From Polyrhizophydium stewartii (taxonomy: Eukaryota; Chytridiomycota; Chytridiomycetes; Rhizophydiales), in assembly GCA_027604665.1 (NCBI GenBank), contig JADGIZ010000033.1:1-38133 (forward strand): a stretch of 38,133 bases of DNA. Direction: 5' to 3'. This document shows positions 1-10,441 of this stretch, in pieces; positions within the stretch are counted from its first letter, which is position 1, and every line of letters begins with the position of its first letter. The translations under genes were made by a program, and so were the position numbers. A model generated the notes under the pieces. The model was not told the origin of the DNA and searched no databases. It saw only the letters and a program-made list of their open reading frames with translations.

Positions 1-1327
1 GCGGGCACGCACCGAAATATACAAGCTCGTGCCGTTGCGCGCGAGCGCGATCCGACTGAACCACTGGCCTGGGATCTGAAAGTCTGCAAGCTTGATATGC
101 CCGGCCGAGTCAAGCAGGATGTTGCTCGGCTTGAGTTCGTTGTGAATAATCTGGTGCTCGTTGTGGAGATAGGCCAGGCCCGAGAGCACCGCATGAGCAA
201 TCTGGCCGGCAACGTCTTCCGGGACAGGTCCTATCTTGTTGCAGATGTTGCCGAGCGAGCCGCAGTTCATGAACTCCATGCAGATGGAGATCTTTCTCTC
301 GTTCACAAAGGCGCCGAAAAAGGGGACGATGAAAGGTGAGTTGCACTTGTACATGATCTGCAGTTCGCGCAGAGCCTGCTTTCTGACGCTCTCCGTTTCA
401 TGGTCGTAGATTGTCTGCGGGGGTGCGGAGTAAGCAAACGAGTGTGTATCAGCCTTGTGCGTGTGGCAGGCAGCGGAACAAGATGCATTGAGGTGCGGCA
501 GGGTGGGCAACAACAGCCTGGCGCACGGGATCGGGCAGCTGGTGGCAACGGCGCCGGATTGGGTGTGTGGCCCTCAAGCAGCGTACCCCCCCACGCTGCG
601 GCACAGTAACGTGGTTCATTGTGTTATCAACCGGCTTACTCCGGCCAGCGCCTGCTGGGGCGCGCGGCTGGCGCACCTGCGGCACAGTAACGTGCGACTG
701 TCAGGGGCAAGCCTGCCGCACGTTTGGCCGCGCGCCTTCTGCCTCGCGCCATGCGCCGTCATATAGCGCGGCGCGCTGGCTTGGTCGCGACAGGGTGCCT
801 CGGCCGTTGCCACCGCAGCAGCCTGCAGTCCTTGGGAGCCGAGGCGGGAGCTGGTCGGTGGATCGAGCCGGGCGAGGCCATAGCGCACTAGGCGGCGCCT
901 CACCACGCATGCCCAGGCACCGCCGTGGCCACTGCCGGCAGAGTAGGCACGGCGGCCGACAGTTGCGGCGCAGGTATGCACCAGCCTTGCGCCAGGGCAC
1001 GGCTCGGAAGGGGGAGGTTGGCAGGGGCGTCGGACTCCGGACGGCGGCACGCACCTTGCAAGCCATGATGGTGTTTGTGGGCTTGTGCAGGACCAGCGAG
1101 ATGCTGGCGTCGCGGCCCAAGTCGAGCTCGTTGAGCTTCTGGAAGTCGTCGGGCTCGAGATCGAGCTGCAAGCTCTGCGGGATCGGCAGGTTCGAGAGCG
1201 GCGTGGCGAAGTTGGACGGCGGCGACACTGTGTCCTGGCCGCCGGCGCCCGTGGAGGACGGCGTGACGCCAGGCCTGAGGTTGGGCAGCGTCTGCTTCTG
1301 CTCGTGCGGCGCTGCGGGCGAGGCCAT
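1..1327 (-). CDS. STE7/MEK-family MAP kinase kinase homologue with degenerate catalytic motifs (partial, truncated by window edge)
   Basis: Two exons are visible: 1055-1327 (91 codons from ATG at 1327) and 13-414, with a further donor (GTGCGT) at 12-7, so the C-lobe lies outside the window. The N-terminal linker, the Lys of the IMACK motif (K91), the alpha-C Glu (E108, RELQIM), CMEFMNCGS and GTSLYIS match the fungal STE7/Fuz7 MAPKK family. Several catalytic elements are altered. The Gly-rich loop is LDLGRDASISLV. HRDxKP reads HNELKP (residues 182-187), so the catalytic Asp is Glu and the Arg is Asn. DFG reads DFQ (202-204). The two positions equivalent to the MEK activation serines are Arg and Ala. 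The frame is open and codon use resembles the neighbours, so this looks like a maintained pseudokinase rather than a decayed gene. Family membership is well supported; loss of activity is inference. It could scaffold a MAPK module beside an active paralogue. Confidence 0.82.
415..1054 (-). other. Long intron 1 of the MAPKK-like gene
   Basis: This 640-nt intron (minus-strand donor GTGCGT at 1054, acceptor CCCGCAG before 414) is several times longer than most introns in the window. I see no convincing gene in it; the open frames on both strands are GC-driven. It carries an 18-nt direct repeat, CTGCGGCACAGTAACGTG, at 596-613 and 678-695. Confidence 0.6.
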
Positions 1328-1748
1328 AGCCGGTCCGTGGGATGAGTGTGGGGATGAGTGTGAGTGGTGGTGTGGGTTGCAGCGCGGCGCCTGACGACGC
1401 GGCTGGCGCACTCTCACGGTGACCGCCACCAAGCCTGAGCCCCAAGGCTGTGCGACCGCCACGAGCTGCTCTGTCCGCCCTGCACAAGTGCGCAGCAGGC
1501 ACCGACCCTGCTGTCTTATCTGAGCAACAGAGCCAGTCCAACATCATCATCGACATCTCAGCAACATATGCGGTGCTGCGGTCAAGGCTGCGCTTGCCGA
1601 GATCCTGGTTGGCGTCAACAACGAGCTGTGGATAGAAGAAAGCGTAGCCAACGAGGCAGAAAGACAAAGCGCCTGCGAAGCTTGAAGGCTTTTCCCTCCC
1701 TCAAAGCCATTGCAGCCAGGAAACCCGCCGACACAACCGACCACGGAG
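1328..1748. promoter_or_regulatory. Divergent intergenic region between the MAPKK-like gene and DGAT1
   Basis: About 420 bp separate the two divergent start codons. It should hold both 5' UTRs and promoters. No TATA box or clear operator is evident, and no gene is seen. Confidence 0.5.
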
Positions 1749-4434
1749 ATGACGAATCAGCGCAAGCGGCCTTCACCGACCGGGCCAGCCCAAGACGACC
1801 ACGAGGGCGTGCAGGCCGCGGCCGGCGTCATCGGCGCGACAGGTGCGCATCGGAGCAACGGCGGCGGGTGGATCGGGGGCGACATCAGAGCATCGGCGGC
1901 ACACGAGCAGGCCGATGACCGCAGCACGCTGGCCTTTGGTCGCGCAGCAGGCGGAGCCATGGTCGGCGATGGGCAGGACTTGACCCAGGGGCCTGCGGGC
2001 GAGCGCGGCATCGGCAGCGGCTGGAGCACGGGCAGCGCTGCGACCGCAGGCGCCCTCGCCAACCCTGGCGACGAGTCTCTGATGTTGTCGTCAAGCAACT
2101 CGATACAGTGCTCTGGTCCTGCGTCGGCGTCGGCGTCGGCGTCGGCGTTGTCTCTGTCGTCGTCGTCGTCCTCGCCGTCACTGGGCTCCTCAGGCATGTC
2201 GCTGGCAGACTCGGACCAGGACACCGTCGTGATGGGCGTACGGGGTCACGGTGACACCGGCGGCGGCAGAGGAGGCATCGACAGGCCCGCGCACGCTCGC
2301 AAGCCCGATCCAGGAAGGCCGAGGTACTCTCACACGTTCTTGGTCCACAACACGGTCCGCGCATCGCCGCTCTCCAAAGAGGTACGCCGCCCTCCCCCTG
2401 CCGGCTTGCTGCCCCATCATCCTCCGCGCTGCAGCATGTGCGCTGCCCGAACCCCTCGCACTTCATTCGTGTGCGCCTCCGGCTCTTGACGGACCCGTCT
2501 CTCCCCGCCTGCCGCCGTCACCGGGGGCTCTCATGCACATGCCCCCCCCCATAAGCTTGTGTGCTGGGCGGTCGCTTCGCACCCTGGCGATCGCCGCTCT
2601 CGCCCGATCTTCGTGCGCTTGGATCTGCACGTGGTTCAATCGCCTGTCCGTGCTGCCATCCCCCCAGGCTTGCTTTCAACTCCGGCCTTTGGCGCTGACC
2701 CTTGCCTTGCCCGGATGCGGTCTTGCTCCGCGGCCCCCAGTCTCCAGAGCAGAACTTTCGAGGCTTCTTCAACCTGGCGATGCTACTCCTCGGCGTGTCC
2801 AATCTGCGGCTGATTGTCGAGAACTTTGAGAAATACGGCTGGCTGCTCAACATCCCGCTCTCGGGCGTGCGGCTCGTCGACCTCAAGTTCATGGTGCTTG
2901 CCGTTGGGTGTCTAGGCGTACGTCGCGCACTCACTCCCTGTCGCACGTGTGCTTGCAAGCAGCTTGGCGCTATCTGACGTCCATTCTTGCAGGTTCTGAT
3001 GCTTGGCTCGTTTGCCGCTGAGCTGGTTGCAGCGCAACGCTCAAGGAATCCGTCGGCATCGCTCGTGCTCGTACCGTTTGTCCACAGCGCGTTGATTGTG
3101 GCAGTCGTCTTCGTGCCATCATGGATCGCATGGGAGTACATTTGGCATCCAGTAAGCATTGCCTGCCCGTGTCGTTCAGCCTGCCCAGCGCTGCTGTGTT
3201 TGACGAAGCCGTCATGTGGGGCGTGCGGCTTGGACCCAGGCCGCGGCATTCGTGCCGGTTTTTGCGGCGACCATCGTCTCTCTCAAGCTCATTTCCTTTG
3301 CATGCGTCAACTCAGACATGCGTCGTGAGATGCGCCTGCGCATCCGCTCGCGGCCTGTCGAGGACATGACCTCGTTCAAGCCCGAACCCATCACCTCCGA
3401 AAATGGCGAAAAGTTTCATCCGAGCGAGCTGCAGTACCCGGCCAACCTGACGCTGGCCAACTTTGCTTATTTTGCCTTTGCACCAACGCTCTGCTACCAG
3501 ACTTCGTATCCACGCACCAAGCGCATCCGCAAGGTGTTTTTGGTCAAGCGCGTGATTGAGCTGTCCACGGCCATTGCCGGCATGTACTTCCTCTCCGTGC
3601 AGTATGCCGGCCCGACGCTGCGAAACTCGATTGAGGCGCTGGACAGCATGGATGTCCTGCGCCTGAGTGAGCGCATCCTCAAGCTTTCGATCATCAGGTA
3701 CCACGGGCGGACTGACCGCGCGCGACCTTACTCGGATTGCTGACTGTTCACCGGCAATGGAAGCGTCGTCATCTGGCTCCTCATGTTCTGGTCGCTGTTC
3801 CACTGCTGGCTGAACATTCTCGCGGAGCTGCTGTGCTTTGGCGACCGCCGTTTCTACCAGCCAGTGTGTTCTCGCTGGTGGCGCGAATCCAGTGGGCATA
3901 TCTGCGTGCTGACCTGCATGACCGGATTAGTGGTGGAATGCAAAGGACATCTCAGAGTATTGGCGCCTGTGGAACTCGCCCGTGTACAACTGGGGAAAGC
4001 GACATATTTACCTCCCCTTAATCCTCAACTGTGGCGTCCCGCCGCAGGCTGCCCTTGCTATTGTGTTTTGCATCTCGGCGCTGCTGCATGAGCTGCTTAT
4101 TGCGGTTCCGACACATTGCTTCAACGGCGTTGCTTTTCTGTGAGTGCGAGCCGCTGTCGAAGCACCCGACAAAGCGCGATGTTGTTTCTTTGCGCTGACT
4201 CGGGGTCATGATGCGGGTCGCCGTGCCCCCAGTGGGATGATGGGACAGGTGCCGCTCATCATTATCCTCAATGTTGTATTTGGCTGGTGCCGGCGCATAT
4301 TCAAGCGGCCAAAGAACGACCTTCTATATGACACGATCGGCAACTATATCTTCTGGATCACGTTCACGATCGTTGGTCAGCCAGCCTGCGTGCTGCTCTA
4401 CTACTCGCAATGGTACAAAAAGAACGCAATGTGA
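1749..4434 (+). CDS. DGAT1: Diacylglycerol O-acyltransferase 1 (MBOAT family, DGAT1)
   Basis: Seven exons: 1749-2381, 2741-2917, 2993-3151, 3240-3697, 3764-3863, 3931-4139 and 4233-4434, about 645 aa, with all phases consistent. The first 180 or so residues are low-complexity (Ala/Ser repeats at about 2121-2170) and probably cytosolic. Then come the DGAT1 landmarks: SPLSKE, GFFNLAMLLLGVSNLRL, LVDLKF, a run of hydrophobic segments, FYQPWWNAKDISEYWR near residue 506, PVYNW, the catalytic-His region SALLHELL (His about 562) and FLGMMGQVPL. The enzyme makes triacylglycerol from diacylglycerol and acyl-CoA in the ER membrane. The family motif FYxDWWN here reads FYQPWWN across an intron (donor 3864, acceptor 3930); the Pro depends on that splice choice. 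An in-frame ATG at 1710 is an alternative start. A sterol acyltransferase (ARE) is the nearest alternative, but SPLSKE and NWxKRH favour DGAT1. Confidence 0.9.
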
Positions 4435-4768
4435 CTCTACAAGGTCATGCGTCGCCTCTTTTCTGTCATTGGAATGCTCATCTTCCGCAAATGAAGCCTC
4501 AATTCAACTCGCGAAACAGTCGCACCCACCATTCTCTCTCGTTCATAGTCAACATCTTATTATCACTCTTACTCGCGACTCTTGGTGGTGACATTGCAAG
4601 CCGCCGGAGACCGACGCTCTGTTGGTGCCGCGCGATTGCTTTTTGAAGCTCTCTCATCAATCTCCGGATGCTGACGCTCCTGCCGCAGCAGTTTATGCGC
4701 ATCCTCAGGCAAGCGACCACCCGATCGTGATTGCATCTCCCAGCCTCCCCCGCGCATCCAGCACCAGC

Positions 4769-6099
4769 ATGCCGACCGTCAACCTCGCCGACCCGGGTCA
4801 AGAGCCACTCAACATCTATTACCAAGTGTGCGGCACGGGCTCGCAGCACATCCTCTTCATCAATGGGCTCGGTGGTCTCTCCCACCACTGGGACGACGTC
4901 GTGGGTGCCGCCTGTCGGCCGCCCAGGAAGTGCGGTGACAGACGCTCACGCAAGAACGTGCGCGGATGTCGACCGCCGCGCGCCTCCTCGCCCGTCCCCG
5001 CCCCCGCTCTTCTGCGCAGGCCGAGTACTTTGTGAAGCTGGGCGACGATACGGCCTGCCTGTTCGACAACAGAGGTGTTGGCATGTCGTCGGCGCCAGCG
5101 GGGCGGTACACGTGTGTGCTCCTGCGCGGCGAAACTGATGGCTGGCTGGGTGCTGGCGCCTCACGGGCGGATGCGCCTGGCTGGGTGCTGATGCCCACAG
5201 ATGCTGACCCGAGCCCGGCCGCCGCGCACAGCACCACGCTCATGGCGCGCGACGCCAGCCGGCTGCTCAATCACCTTGGCTGGGAGCATGTCCACCTTGT
5301 GGGCGTGTCGCTCGGTGGCATGATCGCGCAGGAGCTGGCCCTGATGCTCGGCGACAAGGTGCTGAGCCTGACGCTCGAAAGCACCTACTCCAAGTTCAAC
5401 GGCGTGCCGGTGCGCCATGCCGCTGGACTGCATCCCATGCCTCCGTTGCACTGATTGTCCTGTTCTGCAGCTTCCGATGCTGAAGTTGGTTCTATTCGGC
5501 AGTGGCGCGCCTGCCAACGACATCGAGGGCCATAGCCGGCACTTGACCTCTCTCTTGTTCCCAAAGCCATGGCTGGCTGCCCCGCGCAAGGCGGATCCCT
5601 CCAAGACCAACCACGATTTCGCCACCGAGGTGATCTTAGTCGACCATCCCTGCCCGACAATTGATCTCTGACATCGTAAGGCCGCAGTTCTTTGCCAAGC
5701 GCACGGCCTACTCGGGCCAGCAGACGCTGGTGGGCCGGCTCGGCCAAACACTCGCTGGCACTTTCCACTTCTGCGACAGGCGACTCGACGATATCCGCGA
5801 GCGCGGGTACCCTGTGCTGGTTATTGCCGGCGACGATGACCGGGTGAGCCCATGCGCCACGGCTCGGTGCGGTCGCACTGCCTATCAACACACACTGACG
5901 GCTGAATCGCGGGATGCAGATCTTGATCCAGCCTTCCAGCTCAAAATATCTGGCTGAGCGACTCGGCGCACGGCTCGAGATCTACAAGGGCGGCGGCCAC
6001 GTCCTGTTTCTCGAAGACCCAGAGTGGCACAACGCCCTGCTGCTCGAGACCGTGCGCAAGGGCCACGAGCGCTGGCTGGCACGGACCGCTGGCCAGTAG
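4769..6099 (+). CDS. Alpha/beta hydrolase-fold serine hydrolase
   Basis: Six exons: 4769-4900, 5020-5111, 5232-5409, 5471-5629, 5688-5843 and 5920-6099, giving about 298 aa, normal for a single-domain hydrolase. Visible elements are the oxyanion loop FINGLGG, the DNRGVGMS segment, the nucleophile elbow GVSLGG (Ser about 101), the acid loop VIAGDDDR (Asp about 236-238) and the His in GGGHVLFLEDP (His about 266), so a complete Ser-Asp-His triad is likely. The DNRG and MARDA segments resemble the 3-oxoadipate enol-lactonase/AB-hydrolase-1 branch, but the substrate cannot be read from sequence. The open frame continues upstream to an in-frame ATG at 4622, which could add a targeting peptide; I chose 4769 because homology begins just after it. 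The exon 3 donor is ambiguous (5404 or 5410, same phase). The next gene on the same strand starts only 138 bp downstream. Confidence 0.85.
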
Positions 6100-6237
6100 A
6101 TCCCCGAGGCAAACGCGGGAGGACGTGGGAGGACTCGTTGATTTGCTTTCTTCTCTCGCAACTGTTTCGCAGCCGGCACGCGGCCGCATCCTTGCAGCGT
6201 CATCTGCCCCGTCCAGCCGTCTGCATATCACCATCAA

Positions 6238-9200
6238 ATGAACGCCAAGAAGTTGATTGAGCACACGCGCAACATGCTCGTGCAGCACGAGCTCGCACGC
6301 ATGGGCATTCACGCCCAGGACGTCAAGGACGAGCTCTTCAAGATCGCCGACAAGGCGAAACGCGACCTCACACAGCCGATTGTCGTGCCTGAGGAGGACA
6401 TTCTCGCGCAGTACCTCGCCGAGAACAAGGTGGGCCTGCTCGCCCTTCCCTCATCGCGGCCGCTGTGAGCTCTCTAAAGGGCAGGGCATGCGGCTACGTG
6501 TGCCTATCCGACGGCTCTCGTAACGCGTCGACCGACAGCCACGACCGCGACTGTCGCCGGCGCCGTCGACGCGTTAACATCGCATCCCGCAGATTACAGC
6601 CCACAACGACCGCACGTTCCTCACAGAGACGTTCCTCGGCTGCGTGCGTCACCGCAAGATACTCGAGGTGCGAGTCGGCGCTGCGACGGCGCCTATGGGC
6701 CGGCTCGGTGGCCGCTTTCAGCAGGTGTCGACTCGGTGCTGACGCACAGCGTTCGGACGTCCAGACAACTCTGCGCTTGTTTTACGAGAAAACAGGCGGC
6801 CGCTATTTGCAAAACGAGTACTATCTCTTTGCGGGTGAATCTGGACCGCCGAGCAACGGCGCCAAACTTGTGCTGACTCGCATTATGACGCGGCTTGAAC
6901 CGAGAGTCTTTTGCTATCTGGCGCTCTGGCGGCTCGAGGAGCTTGGATTCGCTCGCTTCAGCAAGTTTGTGCGCTGCTTCGATCCCGTCAAAATGTCCAG
7001 GCTCATTGGCTTCATCTTCAATCCGGTCAATCTCGAGACAGACTTGAAGCAAGCGTGGGGCAAGGTGCTCGACCACCAGTTTCTCAAGGTTCGGTCGCGC
7101 GACGAGCCGCCCATGCACGGACGCGAACCATATTTGCTGATATAGTACGTTCGCCATCCTGGTGGAACGCGCATGCTGGGCGACTGCAGGAGCACGTCAT
7201 CGATCCTATTTTAAGGCACATCAGCGTCGCCCAGAAGCTCCTGGAGGAGCACTGCGACCGAGCAGACTACGGCATGGTGCCCAAAAAGTCGGACAAAAAG
7301 TCAACCGAGATCGAGCCGTTTCTGCTCACACAGCCCAAGCCGCGTAAGCTTCCGGAGCCGACCGAAAAGATGTCCATGATCGTCAAGGTTGGTTCATCGC
7401 GGTTTAGCACTCGCGCTAGCATGATCGATCTTTCTGACGAAAGGAGAGCAGGCAAACCCCGTCCCAAAGACGCTCTACGAAGATTCTGCCGAAATGCGCC
7501 GGCTCGAACGCATCAGGGACGACAACCGCGCAAAAGTGATGGTGCGCCACGGCTTGGCTGAGGCCTGCATGCGTTCAGCAACGCATTCCTGCACGCTGAC
7601 ATCCACGAATCGCAGAAACTCTACGAAACAGCGCAAAAGGAACAGTTCAAGGTCGCACAGCGGCGCCCATCCGACAAGGTGCAGCAGATCCGCGAGCAGA
7701 TCGAGCAGGAAAGGAAAGCCAAGTTTGAGCGCGAGCGCGTCAAGTCGCACAAAGCTGTGCCCCAGTTCGTGCATCAGCACGTACCCGTCAAGCTGACGAC
7801 CGCAGCAATCCTGCGCGAAGATGCCCTCGTGCGCAAGCAGCGTCGCGAAGAGGAGGCTGTCCTTGCACAGGCCGAAGTGATGGTGCGCGACCCGGCAGAG
7901 TTTGAGACTTGGAAAGAGGAGTGCCGGGCCAAAGGTCAGTCAAGTCCACACCCAAAGCGCTGCCTCGATGGCTGCCTGACCATTTAACGCAGATGATGAG
8001 GAACGCTTGCTTGAGCTCGAGCGCCGGCGACTCGAGATCCTCATGGTCCATGAAGATGCGTATATTGCCCGCCAGGACAAGATCAAGGAGAACCGGTATG
8101 GGCTGCCAATTCTCGGCACGCAAAGTTGCTCGCAGATGGCGCACCTGTGCTGATCTTAACCTCAATTCGCCAGCGAAAAGGCTGCCGAGGTGCTGGCCGT
8201 CAAGGATGAGATCAAAACCATCTCAGAGCTGCAGAGGCGTGAGCTGGAAGAAGAGAACAAGAAAAAGATTGAGGAGGTACACGAAATCAAGGACGGCATT
8301 GTTAAAGCAAAGGCCAAGATGCTGGACGACAAGTCGAAGATGGGTACGTGTTTGTTTGCTGCGGTGTGGCAGCTGACCGCGGCTAACCAAGACGAGCTTG
8401 CGCCAACGACAGCGACCGAGGTCATCCTGGAGAGCCAACGGCTACTCGAGATTGCGCAGCGCGAGGCCGAAGAGGAGCGTGCACGCAAGACCGAGCTGAT
8501 TCAGCAAATCCGTCTGTTGGAGAAGAGCATTCCGCCTGTCGGCACGTTCCAAAAGGACGTTGACCTAACCGAGACATCGGGCATTGGCCTTCTGGGCGAG
8601 ATGTCGGTCGTTGAGCTGCAGGAGCGTCTCGTCCTGGCCAAGCTCCGGCACAAGGATGCAGAGGAGCGGCGGCGCGCAGAGATCACAGAGCACAAGGCCA
8701 AGCGCATTGAGCAGATCACGCAGAAACTGCAAGAGATTGACATGGAGCGCGAAGAGCGCAAGAACCGGCGGCTGCAGCGCATATTGCCGGATCGCGGGCT
8801 CTCTGTTGCATCCGTGCGCTCGGACCGATCGCAAGCCGAGTCGCTCAAGGAGGCGATTCTCGAAAGGGATCCCAAGCTACGAAGCTTGCAGGCAAAGATT
8901 GAGGAGCGCAAGGCTGGTGAGTCTGGACACCGCATGCTGGGATGGCCGCGGCTACAGCGAACTAATTCTGACTCCCTTTTTTTAAGCACGACTGGCAGCG
9001 CGCACCATCGTAGGCATCAACCGGCCGCTGAACATGCCTGCTCGCACGCCGAGCGCGATGCAGTCAAAGCGGCAAACGCCGACACTCGGCACGCGGCCAG
9101 GCACGGCCATGACGGAAAAGTGGGACGACCTGGACGAGGCCGAGCGCATGTATGTGATGCAGCGGCGCGAGCTGCGGCGCGAGCAGCAGACGCTTCTCGA

Positions 9201-9273
9201 GGAGATGGCCCGCGAGAACATCTCACGGACAGGCGCTGTGCCGATTGTGGAGCTCAAGGCGCTGCGCGCGTGA
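6238..9273 (+). CDS. CFAP99: CFAP99-like cilia- and flagella-associated protein
   Basis: Exons: 6238-6429, 6593-6667, 6765-6834, 6907-7088, 7190-7387, 7452 to about 7539, about 7578-7934, 7993-8095, 8174-8343, 8392-8916 and 8987-9273, about 750 aa. The N-terminal half shows a conserved helical domain: TFLTETFLGCVRHRKILE, LRLFYEKTGGRYLQNEYYLF, VFCYLALWRLEELGF and KMSRLIGFIFNPVNL, then IDPIL, a Pro-rich LLTQPKPR and VPKTLY. The C-terminal half is a highly charged coiled coil (LELERRRLEIL, ELEEENKKKIEEV, RRRAEITEHKAKRIEQ). This order matches animal and protist CFAP99 as I recall it, an axonemal protein of motile cilia. The 48-nt intron 8344-8391 is stop-free and in frame. Between about 7540 and 7578 the reading frame must change, but I find no GT-AG pair of matching phase, so that junction is unresolved. 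The stop lies 31 bp from the stop of the converging DUF167 gene. Confidence 0.75.
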
Positions 9274-9304
9274 GAGCACTGCAATGAAGCGGCAGCGGTG
9301 GCTG

Positions 9305-9826
9305 CTACTCGGACGCGCCAACGAGTATCTCGTGCACTTGCGCGGGCGTGAGCGCCGTTTCGATCCGAAGGACCTTGTCCCGTGACTTGTGGCCGGCAAC
9401 CAGCCCGATCTGGTGCTTGCGGATGCCCAAGGTGTCGGCGACAAAGCGCACAAGCTCCTCGTTGGCCTCGCCGTCGCGGGCAGGCGCCGCGAGCTGCGCG
9501 CTCTCTGCGTGAGCCTCTGGCCGCTGGTGGACAGTTGCATGTTGGCGGACCGGCGGCTTCAAGAGCCCAGCGCAGCGGCGCACCTGGATGCCGACAGCGG
9601 CGCCGTTCGTCTCGACGACCTGGGTTGTGCGGGCGCCTGGCTTGACGTGCGTCAGCAAGCGCACGGCAGAGGCGTCCTGTCCAAAAGGCTGCACCCAGAC
9701 AGGCAGGGCCTCTCCCTGCGTCTGCAGCAACAGCTGCTGCGGATTCGCAGGGGGCTTCGGCTGTTGCGGCTTCGGCTGTTGCGTCTTGGGGATCATGCGA
9801 CCAGCAGCCGAGGCTGCCCTGCGCAT
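9305..9826 (-). CDS. DUF167/YggU (UPF0235, C15orf40-like) family protein
   Basis: Two exons, 9584-9826 and 9305-9493, about 143 aa, starting at ATG 9826 (in-frame ATG at 9796 is an alternative). A Pro/Gln-rich, basic N-terminus precedes the family core: VRLLTHVKPGAR, AAPARDGEANEELVRF, LGIRKHQIGLVAGHKSRDKVLRI. These are the recognised DUF167 motifs (KPGA, P..G.AN, G..S..K), with no established biochemical role. The intron (9494-9583, GTGCGC...GCGCAG) is 90 nt and stop-free in frame, so retention would only insert 30 residues, but the insertion would split the beta strand just before APARDGEAN. The basic N-terminus could be a mitochondrial signal, which is inference. Confidence 0.85.
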   Translation of the reverse strand: MRRAASAAGRMIPKTQQPKPQQPKPPANPQQLLLQTQGEALPVWVQPFGQDASAVRLLTHVKPGARTTQVVETNGAAVGIQVRRCAGLLKPPVRQHATVHQRPEAHAESAQLAAPARDGEANEELVRFVADTLGIRKHQIGLVAGHKSRDKVLRIETALTPAQVHEILVGASE

Positions 9827-9856
9827 TCCGGCAAAGTGCGCAAAGTGCTGTTCATT

Positions 9857-10270
9857 CTAAAGAGCCCCGAGCATCTCGAGAGCAGCATCCATCGCTTGGT
9901 CGGCCAGCTCTCTGCGCTCAGACTCGGCCTGCCGGGCAAGCTCCTTGCGCCGCAGGTCCTCGATGCGTTCGATGCGCTCGGCCTCACGCTTGTGCTTCTG
10001 AACGGCCGAGTTGTAAATGCTTCGCAGGTCGTCGACCGACGACTCGATGTCCTCGGCCAGCCGCGAGTTTGCCGCCTTGCGCTTTCCGTGCGACATGTGC
10101 GCCGAGGTCACTGCGGCGCCGCCGCCGCCCGCACCTGCGGCCGCAGCAACCGAGGCCTCAGACTTTTTGGTCACTTTGGATGCCCTGCCCGGCGCCTTGC
10201 CGAGCGGCTGCCTGCGGCCGACGCCAGCGCCGGCAGCAGAGCTTTGCTTCGCGGTTGTCCTGCATCGCAT
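9857..10270 (-). CDS. Small basic coiled-coil protein of unknown function
   Basis: A single open frame of 137 codons runs from ATG 10270. The first half is Ala/Gly/Lys-rich and probably disordered. The second half (from MSHGKRKAAN onward) is a charged amphipathic helix with heptad spacing: LAEDIESSVDDLRSIYNSAV followed by KHKREAERIERIEDLRRKEL. I do not recognise a family. The gene sits between IFT80 (whose poly(A) signal is near 10431) and DUF167 (start 9826), all on the same strand. A spliced upstream exon, for example from an ATG near 10398, is possible. It is kept because of the open frame, the well-formed coiled coil and the space it fills between two gene ends. Confidence 0.6.
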   Translation of the reverse strand: MRCRTTAKQSSAAGAGVGRRQPLGKAPGRASKVTKKSEASVAAAAGAGGGGAAVTSAHMSHGKRKAANSRLAEDIESSVDDLRSIYNSAVQKHKREAERIERIEDLRRKELARQAESERRELADQAMDAALEMLGAL

Positions 10271-10430
10271 GAGATGGTCAGCGCCGGCCAGGTCCGGGCG
10301 TGCGGCGGCTCGGTGCACGGCGGACACCTCGTCATGTGTGGGAGGGTGTGGATGGGGGTCTTGTCGCCGGTTTTTGCGCCGTGCATGACACGCACCATGG
10401 CTTGCGCGTGCGACGCCGAGGTCGCCCGAG

Positions 10431-10436
10431 TTTATT
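10431..10436 (-). terminator. AATAAA polyadenylation signal of IFT80
   Basis: AATAAA on the minus strand begins 5 nt after the IFT80 stop codon (10442-10444), implying a very short 3' UTR. Confidence 0.6.
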
Positions 10437-10441
10437 GCAGC

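Noticed and set aside
567..1394. 275-codon plus-strand open frame
   Set aside because: Antisense to exon 1 and intron 1 of the MAPKK-like gene; no domain; explained by GC-rich composition.
10160..10398. Histone H3-like N-terminus (basic residues with TTAKQ and GKAPG)
   Set aside because: Only a composition-level resemblance; no histone fold follows and the order does not match H3.
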